Origin: Pilosibacter fragilis | Lineage (GTDB): Bacteria; Bacillota; Clostridia; Lachnospirales; Lachnospiraceae | Direction: 5' to 3' | Assembly (NCBI RefSeq): GCF_032490495.1 | Contig: NZ_JAVYJB010000007.1 | Location: 124,001 to 188,000, forward strand | DNA: 64,000 nt | Shown here: positions 16,209-24,136 of the stretch, piece after piece | Position numbering within the stretch: position 1 is the first letter of the stretch | Layout: the number at the start of each line of letters is the position of its first letter | The notes under the pieces: model-generated | What the model was told of the DNA's origin: nothing | Databases searched by the model: none | The model's input: only the letters and a program-made list of their open reading frames with translations | Program-made: the position numbers and the translations under genes

Positions 16209-17681
16209 ATGGATAAGGGTCGAATGAAGTGTTGGGATCAGGATTCTCAGGCAGTTTCCGTCCACCTTCCCCGGATCATGATCGCGGCAGAAAAGAGCGG
16301 CGGGGGGAAGACGTTGTTTACCTGTGCACTGCTTTCGCTTTTGAAGGAGAGGGTCCAGGCGGTGCGGGCGATTAAGTGCGGGCCGGATTATATCGATCCG
16401 ATGTTTCACCGGACGGTGCTGGAGATCCCGTCGAGAAATCTGGACAGCTTTTTTGCGGACGGGGATACGCTGAGATATCTGCTCGGCAGGGAAGTCCTCG
16501 AAATGAAGAAAATTCCGGAAAGCCGGATCGCTGTACTGGAGGGCGTCATGGGCTTTTATGACGGGCTTGGCGGTGTCTCGGAGCGGTCCAGTGCCTGGGA
16601 GGTGGCGGACCTTACGGATACGCCGGTGATCCTTCTGGTGGATATGAAGGGGCGGAGTCTTTCGGCATTGGCGTCGATCAAGGGATTTCTTGATTATAAG
16701 GAGAAGAGCCATGTGACAGGGGTAGTCTTTAACCGGCTGTCACCGATGCTGTATCCGGGATTAAAGGAGCGGGCAGAGCGGGAGCTTGGAATCCGGGTAT
16801 TCGGGTATGTGCCGGAGTTAAAGGATCTGACTCTGAAATCCCGCCATCTGGGGCTTGTGATGCCAGAGGAGATTTTGGGGATCCGGGAGCGGCTGGATCT
16901 GATCAAAGAAAAGGTTCGAGTGGGAATCAATCTGGATGGGATTATTGAGGAGGCTGGGAGAGCGGCAGAGATAGAAGTGAAATTGCCAGGAGCTGTAAGG
17001 CAGTTTTGTAATGTGGATTGCGGGACAGGTATTAAGAAAACAGTAGTTGCAGTCGCCAAAGATGAAGCTTTTTGCTTTTATTACGAGGATAATCTGGATA
17101 TTCTGAGAAAACTTGGAGCGGAAATACAGTATTTTTCCCCGATCCACGACAGAAACCTTCCGGAGGGAACCTGCGCAGTCTATCTTGGCGGCGGTTATCC
17201 GGAGCTTCACGCGAAAGCACTTTCAGGAAATATCAGTATGCGGAATGCGATCCGTCAGGCGATGATGGAAGAGGTGCCGTGTATCGCGGAGTGCGGCGGA
17301 TATCTGTACCTGAAGGATTCGATCGTGGATCCAGACGGCGTGGAATGGCCAATGGCAGGTGTGCTGCCGGGCAGCAGCCGTGACACGGGGAAGCTTGGGA
17401 GATTTGGGTATATTACTGTTACCTCAAAGAAAGAGGGACTGTTAGGACCTGCGGGAATTGAATTCCGCGCCCATGAGTTCCACCACTGGGATTCGGAGGA
17501 GAACGGGACGGATTTCGCAGCAAAAAAGCCGGTGGGAACACGGGGCTGGGACTGCGGATATACAACGGAGAGCTTTTATGCAGGCTTCCCGCACTTGTAT
17601 TTTTACAGTAATGTGAAAATTGCTGAGAATTTTATTAAATGTGCAGAAACGTGGAAAAAGAAAAATCTAGTAGTGAAATGA
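16209..17681 (+). CDS. cbiA: Cobyrinic acid a,c-diamide synthase
   Basis: ATP- and glutamine-dependent amidation of carboxylates a and c. The 490-residue protein has an N-terminal P-loop-like AEKSGGGKT near residues 27-35, then KCGPDYIDPMFH and EGVMGFYDG. A class I glutamine amidotransferase half follows, with GGGYPELHA and the nucleophile Cys in CIAECGGYLYL around residue 360-365. ATG 16209 sits 9 bases after AAGGAG and 22 bases after the preceding stop; upstream in-frame alternatives lack that site. Confidence 0.94.
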   Translation: MDKGRMKCWDQDSQAVSVHLPRIMIAAEKSGGGKTLFTCALLSLLKERVQAVRAIKCGPDYIDPMFHRTVLEIPSRNLDSFFADGDTLRYLLGREVLEMKKIPESRIAVLEGVMGFYDGLGGVSERSSAWEVADLTDTPVILLVDMKGRSLSALASIKGFLDYKEKSHVTGVVFNRLSPMLYPGLKERAERELGIRVFGYVPELKDLTLKSRHLGLVMPEEILGIRERLDLIKEKVRVGINLDGIIEEAGRAAEIEVKLPGAVRQFCNVDCGTGIKKTVVAVAKDEAFCFYYEDNLDILRKLGAEIQYFSPIHDRNLPEGTCAVYLGGGYPELHAKALSGNISMRNAIRQAMMEEVPCIAECGGYLYLKDSIVDPDGVEWPMAGVLPGSSRDTGKLGRFGYITVTSKKEGLLGPAGIEFRAHEFHHWDSEENGTDFAAKKPVGTRGWDCGYTTESFYAGFPHLYFYSNVKIAENFIKCAETWKKKNLVVK

Positions 17682-18874
17682 AATATGACAGCAGAATGAA
17701 AATAAATATGACAGAAAAAACTTCAGTAGAAAAGACCTGGAAAGCATATCTGAATAAGATTGAACCGGCAGATCGAACTGCCATGGAGCTTGCGAAAAAG
17801 CGTTGGAATTCTGTGGCAAAACCCATCGGAAGTCTCGGAATTCTGGAGGAGGATATTATAAAGATCGCGGGGATCCGCGGGAACGCATCGGGAATGAAAC
17901 TGGACCGGTCCGCACTGGCAGTCATGTGCGCGGATCATGGTGTCGTTGCGGAAGGGGTTTCCCAGACAGGTAAAGATGTGACGAGGATCGTTGCGGAAAA
18001 CTTCACGAAAGGCGAGACATCCACCTCCAAGATGTGCCGGATCTCTGGAACTGACCTCTATCCGGTGGATATGGGAATGGATTGTGAGCCGACCGGGCAG
18101 AAAGAGCCTGACATGCACCGGATTTTGGACCGGAAAGTGGCAAGAGGATCCGGAAATATCGCGAGGGAACCGGCGATGAGCAGAACCGGGTGTCTTCAGG
18201 CACTTCTTTCCGGCATAGATCTCGCATTCCGGTTGAAAGAGATGGGATACGAAATTCTTGCCGCCGGGGAGATGGGAATCGGAAATACGACTCCTGCTGC
18301 CGCCATGAGCGCAGTGCTCACGGGGCTCTCACCTGAAGAGGCGACCGGCCGGGGCGCCGGACTCTCTGACGCGGGACTTGAGAAGAAAAAAAAGGCAGTG
18401 GAGATGGCAGTTTCCCGTTTCTATGAGAAATATCCGGAATACCGGAATGGAACAAAAGAACAATATGAGAGTGGAGAGCTGTCCGCTGTGACGGTGCTTG
18501 CAGAGCTTGGCGGTTTCGATCTCGCTGGAATGACGGGGCTATTCCTCGGCGGAGCGGCGGCAAAGATCCCGGTTTTGATGGATGGATTCCTCTCCACCGT
18601 CTCTGGCCTTATGGCGGTTCTCATCAGGAAAGAGGCGAAGGACTATATGCTCGCGTCCCATATCTCCACAGAACCGGCCGGGGCGGCGATCCTTCAGATG
18701 CTGGATCTTCCGGCACCTCTTAACATGGGAATGCATCTCGGCGAGGGAAGCGGGGCGGTTGCCATGATCCCGCTTCTCAGGATGGGTGCAAAGGTATATG
18801 AGGAGATGAGCACATTTTCTGATATCTCTGTGGAACAGTACGTGGACTATCAGGAGAAAGGAGAGCGGCCATGA
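17678..18874 (+). CDS. cobT: Nicotinate-nucleotide--dimethylbenzimidazole phosphoribosyltransferase
   Basis: Activates the lower ligand base to its alpha-ribotide for nucleotide loop assembly. Family segments are visible: AKPIGSLGILE, MCADHGVVAEGVSQTG, GEMGIGNTTPAAAM, LSAVTVLAELGGFDLAGMTG and, near the end, HLGEGSGAVA with the catalytic Glu. The start is uncertain: ATG 17678 overlaps the cbiA stop as ATGA like its neighbours, but no good ribosome binding site precedes it. In-frame ATGs at 17639, 17696 and 17708 are alternatives, and homologous sequence begins only about residue 20. Confidence 0.93.
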   Translation: MKYDSRMKINMTEKTSVEKTWKAYLNKIEPADRTAMELAKKRWNSVAKPIGSLGILEEDIIKIAGIRGNASGMKLDRSALAVMCADHGVVAEGVSQTGKDVTRIVAENFTKGETSTSKMCRISGTDLYPVDMGMDCEPTGQKEPDMHRILDRKVARGSGNIAREPAMSRTGCLQALLSGIDLAFRLKEMGYEILAAGEMGIGNTTPAAAMSAVLTGLSPEEATGRGAGLSDAGLEKKKKAVEMAVSRFYEKYPEYRNGTKEQYESGELSAVTVLAELGGFDLAGMTGLFLGGAAAKIPVLMDGFLSTVSGLMAVLIRKEAKDYMLASHISTEPAGAAILQMLDLPAPLNMGMHLGEGSGAVAMIPLLRMGAKVYEEMSTFSDISVEQYVDYQEKGERP

Positions 18875-19626
18875 GGGCGGCAATTATCGCTTTTTCCATG
18901 TATTCCAGGATCCCGATGCCGATGTTCGAATGGAAAGAGGAGGACATGAAATATGCCATGTGTTTCTTCCCGGCCATCGGCATGGTGATCGGGGCAGTAT
19001 TTTACGGGATGTTCCTGCTGCTCTCATGGCTTCTTCCGGGAAGCTTTCTGGCAGCGGGAATCCTTCTCGCAGTTCCGATCTTCATAACAGGCGGAATCCA
19101 CATGGATGGATTTATGGATACGTGTGATGCAAGGGCGTCCTACGGAGACAGGGAGAAGAAACTCGCGATCTTAAAGGATACCCACACGGGGGCGTTCGCT
19201 GTGATCTTTGGCGCACTGTATCTGATCCTTTATGCGGCGGCGTGTATGGAGCTTGACCGGGAGACGGCGGTGCTTGTCTCGATCGGTTTTGTGATTTCAA
19301 GATCCTTAAGCGGACTCTCCACGGTGACATTCCCGGAGGCGAGAAAACATGGGATGCTGGCAGATTTTATGAAGGACGCGAAAAAGAAGACGGTGGCGGT
19401 CTGGATGGTCATCCTGTTCCTTGCGGCAGCAGTTCTGGAACTTTTTCTGGGTGGCAGAATTGGGGGAATCATTCTATCAGCATCGATCCTGATCTTTTTC
19501 TACTACCGGCATATGGCAGTGAAGGAGTTCGGTGGGGTCACGGGAGATCTGGCGGGATTTTTCCTGCAGATCTGTGAGCTTGGGATCCTCCTTGCGACCG
19601 TGATCGGGAAGGCGGTGATCGGATGA
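18871..19626 (+). CDS. cobS: Adenosylcobinamide-GDP ribazoletransferase (cobalamin synthase)
   Basis: Integral membrane enzyme joining adenosylcobinamide-GDP and alpha-ribazole(-phosphate). The 251 residues have about six hydrophobic segments and the conserved GGIHMDGFMDTCDA with metal-binding Asp residues near residues 72-85, followed by KDTHTGAFAV. The N-terminus IAFSMYSRIPMPMFEW is the standard CobS start. It overlaps cobT and the phosphatase gene by ATGA on both sides. Confidence 0.95.
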   Translation: MRAAIIAFSMYSRIPMPMFEWKEEDMKYAMCFFPAIGMVIGAVFYGMFLLLSWLLPGSFLAAGILLAVPIFITGGIHMDGFMDTCDARASYGDREKKLAILKDTHTGAFAVIFGALYLILYAAACMELDRETAVLVSIGFVISRSLSGLSTVTFPEARKHGMLADFMKDAKKKTVAVWMVILFLAAAVLELFLGGRIGGIILSASILIFFYYRHMAVKEFGGVTGDLAGFFLQICELGILLATVIGKAVIG

Positions 19627-20249
19627 AACTTTTCATGATCCGGCATGGGGCAACGGCCGGGAATCTGGAAAAACGGTATGTGGGCCGGACTGATGAGGGA
19701 CTGACGGAACAGGCAGTGTCGGATCTGAAGGAAGAAGCACTGAAGCTTCGGGAGATTTCAGGAAACGTGGCAGCGATCATCACAAGCCCGATGAAGCGGT
19801 GTCTTGAGACGGCAGAAATTCTGTTCCCGGAGAAGCTATATGAACATGTTCCGAGAATCCAGAAAGCCGGACTCTCCGAGTGTGATTTTGGAACCTTTGA
19901 GTATAAGAATTATCTGGAACTTTCCGGGGATGCGGAGTATCAGCATTTTATCGACACGCTGGGGAGAGAGGGATTTCCCGGCGGGGAGACCACGGAGGCG
20001 TTTAAAGCCCGGACAGTGGAGGCATTTCAGGAAGTATGGAAGGAAATTTCTTCTCAGACTGAACAGGGGGCTGACCGGACACTCGTTTTTGTCGTTCATG
20101 GAGGAACGATCATGGCAGTCATGGAGGCGTTTTCGGAGGAAAAGAAAAGTTACTATGATTGGCAGGTTGGGAACGGGGAAGGCGTTTTGGGAAAAATGGA
20201 TGCGTCAGATGGACAGATCCGCAACGCGCGGATCATTAAAGCTAAATAA
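19623..20249 (+). CDS. cobC: Histidine phosphatase family protein, probably alpha-ribazole phosphatase
   Basis: A 208-residue histidine phosphatase with the RHG motif at residues 7-9 (IRHGAT), SPMKRCLETAEIL with the second Arg, and a late VVHGGT with the second His. Its 4-bp overlap with cobS and position between cobS and cbiB suggest removal of the 5'-phosphate from alpha-ribazole-5'-phosphate or adenosylcobalamin-5'-phosphate. The family also includes phosphoglycerate mutase-like enzymes, so the substrate rests on context. Confidence 0.85.
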   Translation: MKLFMIRHGATAGNLEKRYVGRTDEGLTEQAVSDLKEEALKLREISGNVAAIITSPMKRCLETAEILFPEKLYEHVPRIQKAGLSECDFGTFEYKNYLELSGDAEYQHFIDTLGREGFPGGETTEAFKARTVEAFQEVWKEISSQTEQGADRTLVFVVHGGTIMAVMEAFSEEKKSYYDWQVGNGEGVLGKMDASDGQIRNARIIKAK

Positions 20250-20295
20250 CCGATAACGAAACGTGTAAAGGAAAAGATGAAGGGAGAACAAAAAC

Positions 20296-20586
20296 ATGAT
20301 ACTTTTATTATCTGTATGCAGCATCGGATTTCTGATCTACGGTGCGCTGGTTGTAAGCGGCATCTACACGCCGATCAGCTCAAAGATCCTTGTGGAGGAC
20401 GAAGAGCGGGCAAAATGGTGCCACACAGAGGGAGTCACAAAGATGCTCTGGGGGCTGGATCTGGCATTCTTTGTCATGTACCGATGCAGCGTATTTCCGG
20501 CAGTTTTATGGCTGGCGGCATTTCTTGTACTGACGGTGGTTATTATCATCATGGCATATAAGAATAACGGAAAATATTTGAAATAG
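20296..20586 (+). CDS. Small uncharacterised membrane protein between cobC and cbiB
   Basis: A 96-residue protein with a hydrophobic N-terminal helix (residues about 1-24), a polar stretch with Glu, Asp, Cys and His (about 33-45), and two further hydrophobic stretches (about 47-62 and 65-87). I do not recognise it. It is 46 bp after the phosphatase gene and 128 bp before cbiB on the same strand, and AAGGGAGAACAAAAAC precedes the ATG. It may simply be a passenger in the cobalamin cluster. Confidence 0.7.
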   Translation: MILLLSVCSIGFLIYGALVVSGIYTPISSKILVEDEERAKWCHTEGVTKMLWGLDLAFFVMYRCSVFPAVLWLAAFLVLTVVIIIMAYKNNGKYLK

Positions 20587-20714
20587 AGGTTGTGATGATT
20601 CCTGAATTTTTTGTCTGCGGGAGAAAAGAACGACAGGCTCACATGCGTATGGAAATATAGTTTCGTTTGTGCAGCTGAAAACAGGAAAATTACGGCAGGT
20701 AAGGAAGAATTTAC

Positions 20715-21701
20715 ATGATAGACAGAATGGAACTTCTGGCGGTGATCGCGCTTGGCTTTCTGATGGATCAGGTCCTTGGCGATCCGCACTGGCTGTATCA
20801 CCCGGTGCGGCTGATCGGGGCATATATCAGTTTTCTGGAAAAAGGAATACGGAAGATCTTCGGAGACGGGGAACGGGCGCTGCTTGCGGGCGGCGTCGTA
20901 CTTGTTCTTTTTGTGACGGGGACGACGGCGGTCATATCCGGCGGCATTCTTTATGCCTGCGGGAGGATCTCCCCGGGGCTTAAATTTCTGGTCTCGGTGA
21001 TCCTCTGCTATCAGCTCTTTGCGGTGAGATCCTTAAAAGTTGAGAGCATGAAGGTCTACCGGGAATTGAAAAAAGATGATCTACCGGCAGCCCGGTACGC
21101 GGTCTCCATGATCGTGGGCCGTGATACGGAACGTCTCGACATGACGGGAGTCACGAAAGCGGCGGTGGAAACGGTAGCGGAAAATACTTCGGATGGTGTC
21201 GCAGCCCCGCTTTTTTATATGGCTCTCGGCGGCCCGGTCCTCGGCTGGGTCTACAAAGCGGTCAATACCATGGATTCCATGGTGGGATATAAGAACGACA
21301 AGTATCTTTATCTTGGAAGGGCGGCGGCAAAGCTTGACGATCTCCTGAACTTTATACCGGCGAGACTCTGCGCCTGGGTCATGATCTTCGCCTCCTATCT
21401 GCCATCAAAAGATCATGAATTTGACGGTTCCCATGCGAAGGAGATCTTTTTAAGGGACCGTTTCAACCACGCGAGCCCAAATTCCGCCCAGACGGAATCG
21501 GTCTGCGCCGGATCACTCAGGATCCGCCTTGCGGGAGATGCCTGGTATTTCGGAAAACTTGTGAAGAAGAAATACATTGGGGATGATCTGCGGCCGGTAG
21601 AGATCGAGGATATTCCGCGGGCGAATAAGCTTCTTTACCGGACATCATGGACCCTTATGGGACTCTGTGCAGTGGTAGAAACGGTTCTCAATTTATTGTA
21701 A
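20715..21701 (+). CDS. cbiB: Adenosylcobinamide-phosphate synthase
   Basis: Membrane protein that attaches aminopropanol phosphate to adenosylcobyric acid. The 328 residues match the family. Visible signatures are LGFLMDQVLGDPHWLYHPVRLIG at the N-terminus, TVAENTSDGVAAPLFYMALGG, AVNTMDSMVGYKND and FNHASPNSAQTES. ATG 20715 follows GTAAGGAAGAATTTAC. CobD, which supplies aminopropanol phosphate, is not in the window. Confidence 0.95.
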   Translation: MIDRMELLAVIALGFLMDQVLGDPHWLYHPVRLIGAYISFLEKGIRKIFGDGERALLAGGVVLVLFVTGTTAVISGGILYACGRISPGLKFLVSVILCYQLFAVRSLKVESMKVYRELKKDDLPAARYAVSMIVGRDTERLDMTGVTKAAVETVAENTSDGVAAPLFYMALGGPVLGWVYKAVNTMDSMVGYKNDKYLYLGRAAAKLDDLLNFIPARLCAWVMIFASYLPSKDHEFDGSHAKEIFLRDRFNHASPNSAQTESVCAGSLRIRLAGDAWYFGKLVKKKYIGDDLRPVEIEDIPRANKLLYRTSWTLMGLCAVVETVLNLL

Positions 21702-21806
21702 AGATGGTTTAGAGGCATAAAAACAGGATATGGCAGCAGTCGTAATGCAGAGTATATACGATTATAAATTGTGTTAAAACGGCTGCAGCACTACGGAGGA
21801 ATCAAA

Positions 21807-23363
21807 TTGGCAAAAGTAATCATGATCCAGGGAACGATGTCGAATGCTGGGAAAAGCTTTCTCGCGGCGGGGCTCTGCCGGATCTTTAAACAGGACGGAC
21901 TCAGGACCGCCCCGTTCAAATCCCAGAATATGGCATTAAATTCCTACATCACAAAGGACGGTCTTGAGATGGGCCGTGCTCAGGTCATGCAGGCGGAGGC
22001 GGCGGGAATCGAACCGGAGGCGGCGATGAATCCGATCCTCCTAAAGCCCACCTCCAACATGGGCTCCCAGCTCATCGTAAACGGAGAAGTCAGGGGAAAT
22101 TATCCGGCGGCGGAATATTTTAAGATGAAAAAGAGCCTGATTCCGGACATCATGGACGCTTACAACACTCTGGCATCCAGGTACGATGTGATCGTCGTGG
22201 AGGGTGCCGGAAGTCCGGCAGAGATCAATCTCAGGGAGAACGATATCGTGAACATGGGACTGGCAGAGATGCTCGACGCACCGGTCCTTCTTGCGGGAGA
22301 TATCGACCGGGGCGGGGTCTTCGCCCAGCTTTACGGAACCGCGGCACTTTTGACAGAGGAGGAGAGAAGGCGGATCCGGGCCTTTGTGATCAACAAATTC
22401 CGCGGCGATAAGGAGATCTTAAAACCGGGCCTTGCCATGCTCTATGAGCGGATCCGGATCCCGTTCGCGGGTGTGATCCCATATATGGATGTGGATGTGG
22501 ACGATGAGGACAGTCTCTCGGAGCGACTGACCGGAAAATGTTGCTCAGGGCCGCTTCTCGACCGATCCGGCCATGAGGCGTTTGCAAAGGTCACGGTGGT
22601 AAAACTTCCGCGGATCTCAAACTTCACGGACTTCAATTCCCTTGAGCGCCTTCCGGGAATCGCTCTTTCCTATGTGAGCCGGCCCGAAGAACTGACAGGA
22701 TCCGATCTCATTATCATACCCGGAACAAAGAATACGATGGGTGATCTCAAATGGATCCGCCAGAACGGGCTGGAGGCAGTGATCACACGGATGGCAGGAA
22801 AGGGAACTCCTGTTATCGGTGTGTGTGGTGGATTCCAGATGCTCGGAACGAGTCTCGACGATCCTCATGGGGTCGAGGAGGGCGGGACCATGCGGGGAAT
22901 GGAGCTCTTACCGATCCGGACGATCTTCGCGGAGAAGAAAACGAGAACGAGAGTAACCGGCACGGCGAGATTTTCGGAGGACGGCGAACCGGTTAAAATC
23001 TCCGGCTACGAGATCCATATGGGTGAGACGATCCGGGATGGTGGAAGGAATTTCTCGGAAATCTGTTGCAGTGATGGAACTGGCGGACACACAGCCGATA
23101 CAAAAGAGGATGGCTGCATATACAAAAATGTGTTCGGAACCTACGTCCACGGCGTTTTCGATACGGAGGAGATGCAGACGGCAGTTCGTAACTTCCTTGC
23201 AAAACAGAAAGGTGTCCGTCCGGAAGAATATGAGAGCGGAGTGACCTTTTCCATGGCGAAATACAAAGAGGAACAGTACGATAAAATGGCAAAGATCATC
23301 CGGGAAAATCTCGATATGGATATGATCTACCGGATCTTAGAGCGAGAGGATGTGAGAGGATGA
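21807..23363 (+). CDS. cbiP: Cobyric acid synthase
   Basis: Glutamine-dependent amidation of carboxylates b, d, e and g of adenosylcobyrinic acid a,c-diamide. A TTG start at 21807 is preferred: GGAGGA lies 6 bases before it and translation begins MAKVIMIQGTMSNAGKS, the standard CobQ start. An ATG at 21771 would add 12 atypical residues. Visible motifs are APFKSQNMALNS, VEGAGSPAEINL, DIDRGGVFAQ and the amidotransferase GVCGGFQMLG with the nucleophile Cys near residue 342. The C-terminal GYEIHMGET and YVHGVFD hold the rest of the triad. Confidence 0.95.
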   Translation: MAKVIMIQGTMSNAGKSFLAAGLCRIFKQDGLRTAPFKSQNMALNSYITKDGLEMGRAQVMQAEAAGIEPEAAMNPILLKPTSNMGSQLIVNGEVRGNYPAAEYFKMKKSLIPDIMDAYNTLASRYDVIVVEGAGSPAEINLRENDIVNMGLAEMLDAPVLLAGDIDRGGVFAQLYGTAALLTEEERRRIRAFVINKFRGDKEILKPGLAMLYERIRIPFAGVIPYMDVDVDDEDSLSERLTGKCCSGPLLDRSGHEAFAKVTVVKLPRISNFTDFNSLERLPGIALSYVSRPEELTGSDLIIIPGTKNTMGDLKWIRQNGLEAVITRMAGKGTPVIGVCGGFQMLGTSLDDPHGVEEGGTMRGMELLPIRTIFAEKKTRTRVTGTARFSEDGEPVKISGYEIHMGETIRDGGRNFSEICCSDGTGGHTADTKEDGCIYKNVFGTYVHGVFDTEEMQTAVRNFLAKQKGVRPEEYESGVTFSMAKYKEEQYDKMAKIIRENLDMDMIYRILEREDVRG

Positions 23364-24043
23364 GCGGACTCGACTGGACAGAAGAATTAAAGAAGCGGAC
23401 GGGCATCGATTTTTTGACGACCCGCCCGATGGAGATCGAAAAGAAGAGCTTTGAGATCATAAAGGGAGAGCTGGGGGACGAGTTCGTTTCCTCTTATCCG
23501 GCGGATGCACTGCCGCTCCTCTGCAGGGTGATCCACACGACGGCGGATTTTTCCTACAGGGACACCCTGACGATCACCGACGGAGCTGTCGAAAAGGCAA
23601 AGGAAGCGATCCGACGCGGACTTCCGATCATCACGGACACCACGATGGCTGCATCCGGGATCAATAAAACGGCGGCAGGAAAATTCGGGATCGAGGTGCA
23701 CTGTTTTATCGGAGATGAGGATGTGAAGGTAAAAGCGAAGGAGAGCGGCATGACGAGATCGGCGGTCAGTGTCGAAAAAGCCGCAGAATGTTATCCGGAA
23801 TGCATCTACGCGGTGGGCAACGCACCGACGGCCCTGATGCGCCTTTATGAGCTGATCGAAGAGAAAAAGATCCGCCCGGCGCTCATTATCGGAGTCCCGG
23901 TGGGATTTGTCAATGTGGTGGAAGCAAAAGAGTTGATCTTAAGGACAGATGTTCCGGCCATCGTCGCGAGAGGGCGGAAAGGCGGCAGCAATATCGCGGC
24001 GGCGATCTGCAATGCGCTATTGTATGAAGCTGGCGGAAGATAA
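23360..24043 (+). CDS. cbiC: Cobalt-precorrin-8 methylmutase
   Basis: Moves the methyl group from C-11 to C-12 to give cobyrinic acid. The 227-residue product has the catalytic His59 in CRVIHTTADF, DTTMAASGIN and the C-terminal GVPVGFVNVVEAKE and GRKGGSNIAAAICNAL. It overlaps cbiP by ATGA and is the last gene of the cluster; a hairpin suited to both strands follows and the next gene is convergent. An enzyme of mid-pathway lies at the end of the operon, so gene order does not follow reaction order. Confidence 0.95.
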   Translation: MSGLDWTEELKKRTGIDFLTTRPMEIEKKSFEIIKGELGDEFVSSYPADALPLLCRVIHTTADFSYRDTLTITDGAVEKAKEAIRRGLPIITDTTMAASGINKTAAGKFGIEVHCFIGDEDVKVKAKESGMTRSAVSVEKAAECYPECIYAVGNAPTALMRLYELIEEKKIRPALIIGVPVGFVNVVEAKELILRTDVPAIVARGRKGGSNIAAAICNALLYEAGGR

Positions 24044-24069
24044 AAGAATATACGATGGAATACAGATAT

Positions 24070-24122
24070 AGAAAAATGCCTGAGAGCTTTGCACATTCGG
24101 TGCTGCTCTGGGGCATTTTCTA
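24070..24122. terminator. Bidirectional terminator between cbiC and rqcH
   Basis: A long imperfect hairpin: GAAAAATGCC / GGGCATTTTC outside, GAGAGC / GCTCT and GCAC / GTGC inside. A-rich sequence on one side and T-rich on the other suit it to both convergent transcripts. Confidence 0.75.
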
Positions 24123-24136
24123 TTTGTACGATAAAA

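Noticed and set aside
17639..17708. Longer cobT start at 17639 inside cbiA
   Set aside because: The added residues are not like CobT and no ribosome binding site precedes; the ATGA overlap at 17678 fits the operon better.
6440..24060. Cobalamin riboswitch within or before the corrin cluster
   Set aside because: No B12 box or related core was recognised in any gap; the gaps at 6440, 11131, 20587 and 21702 were read specifically.
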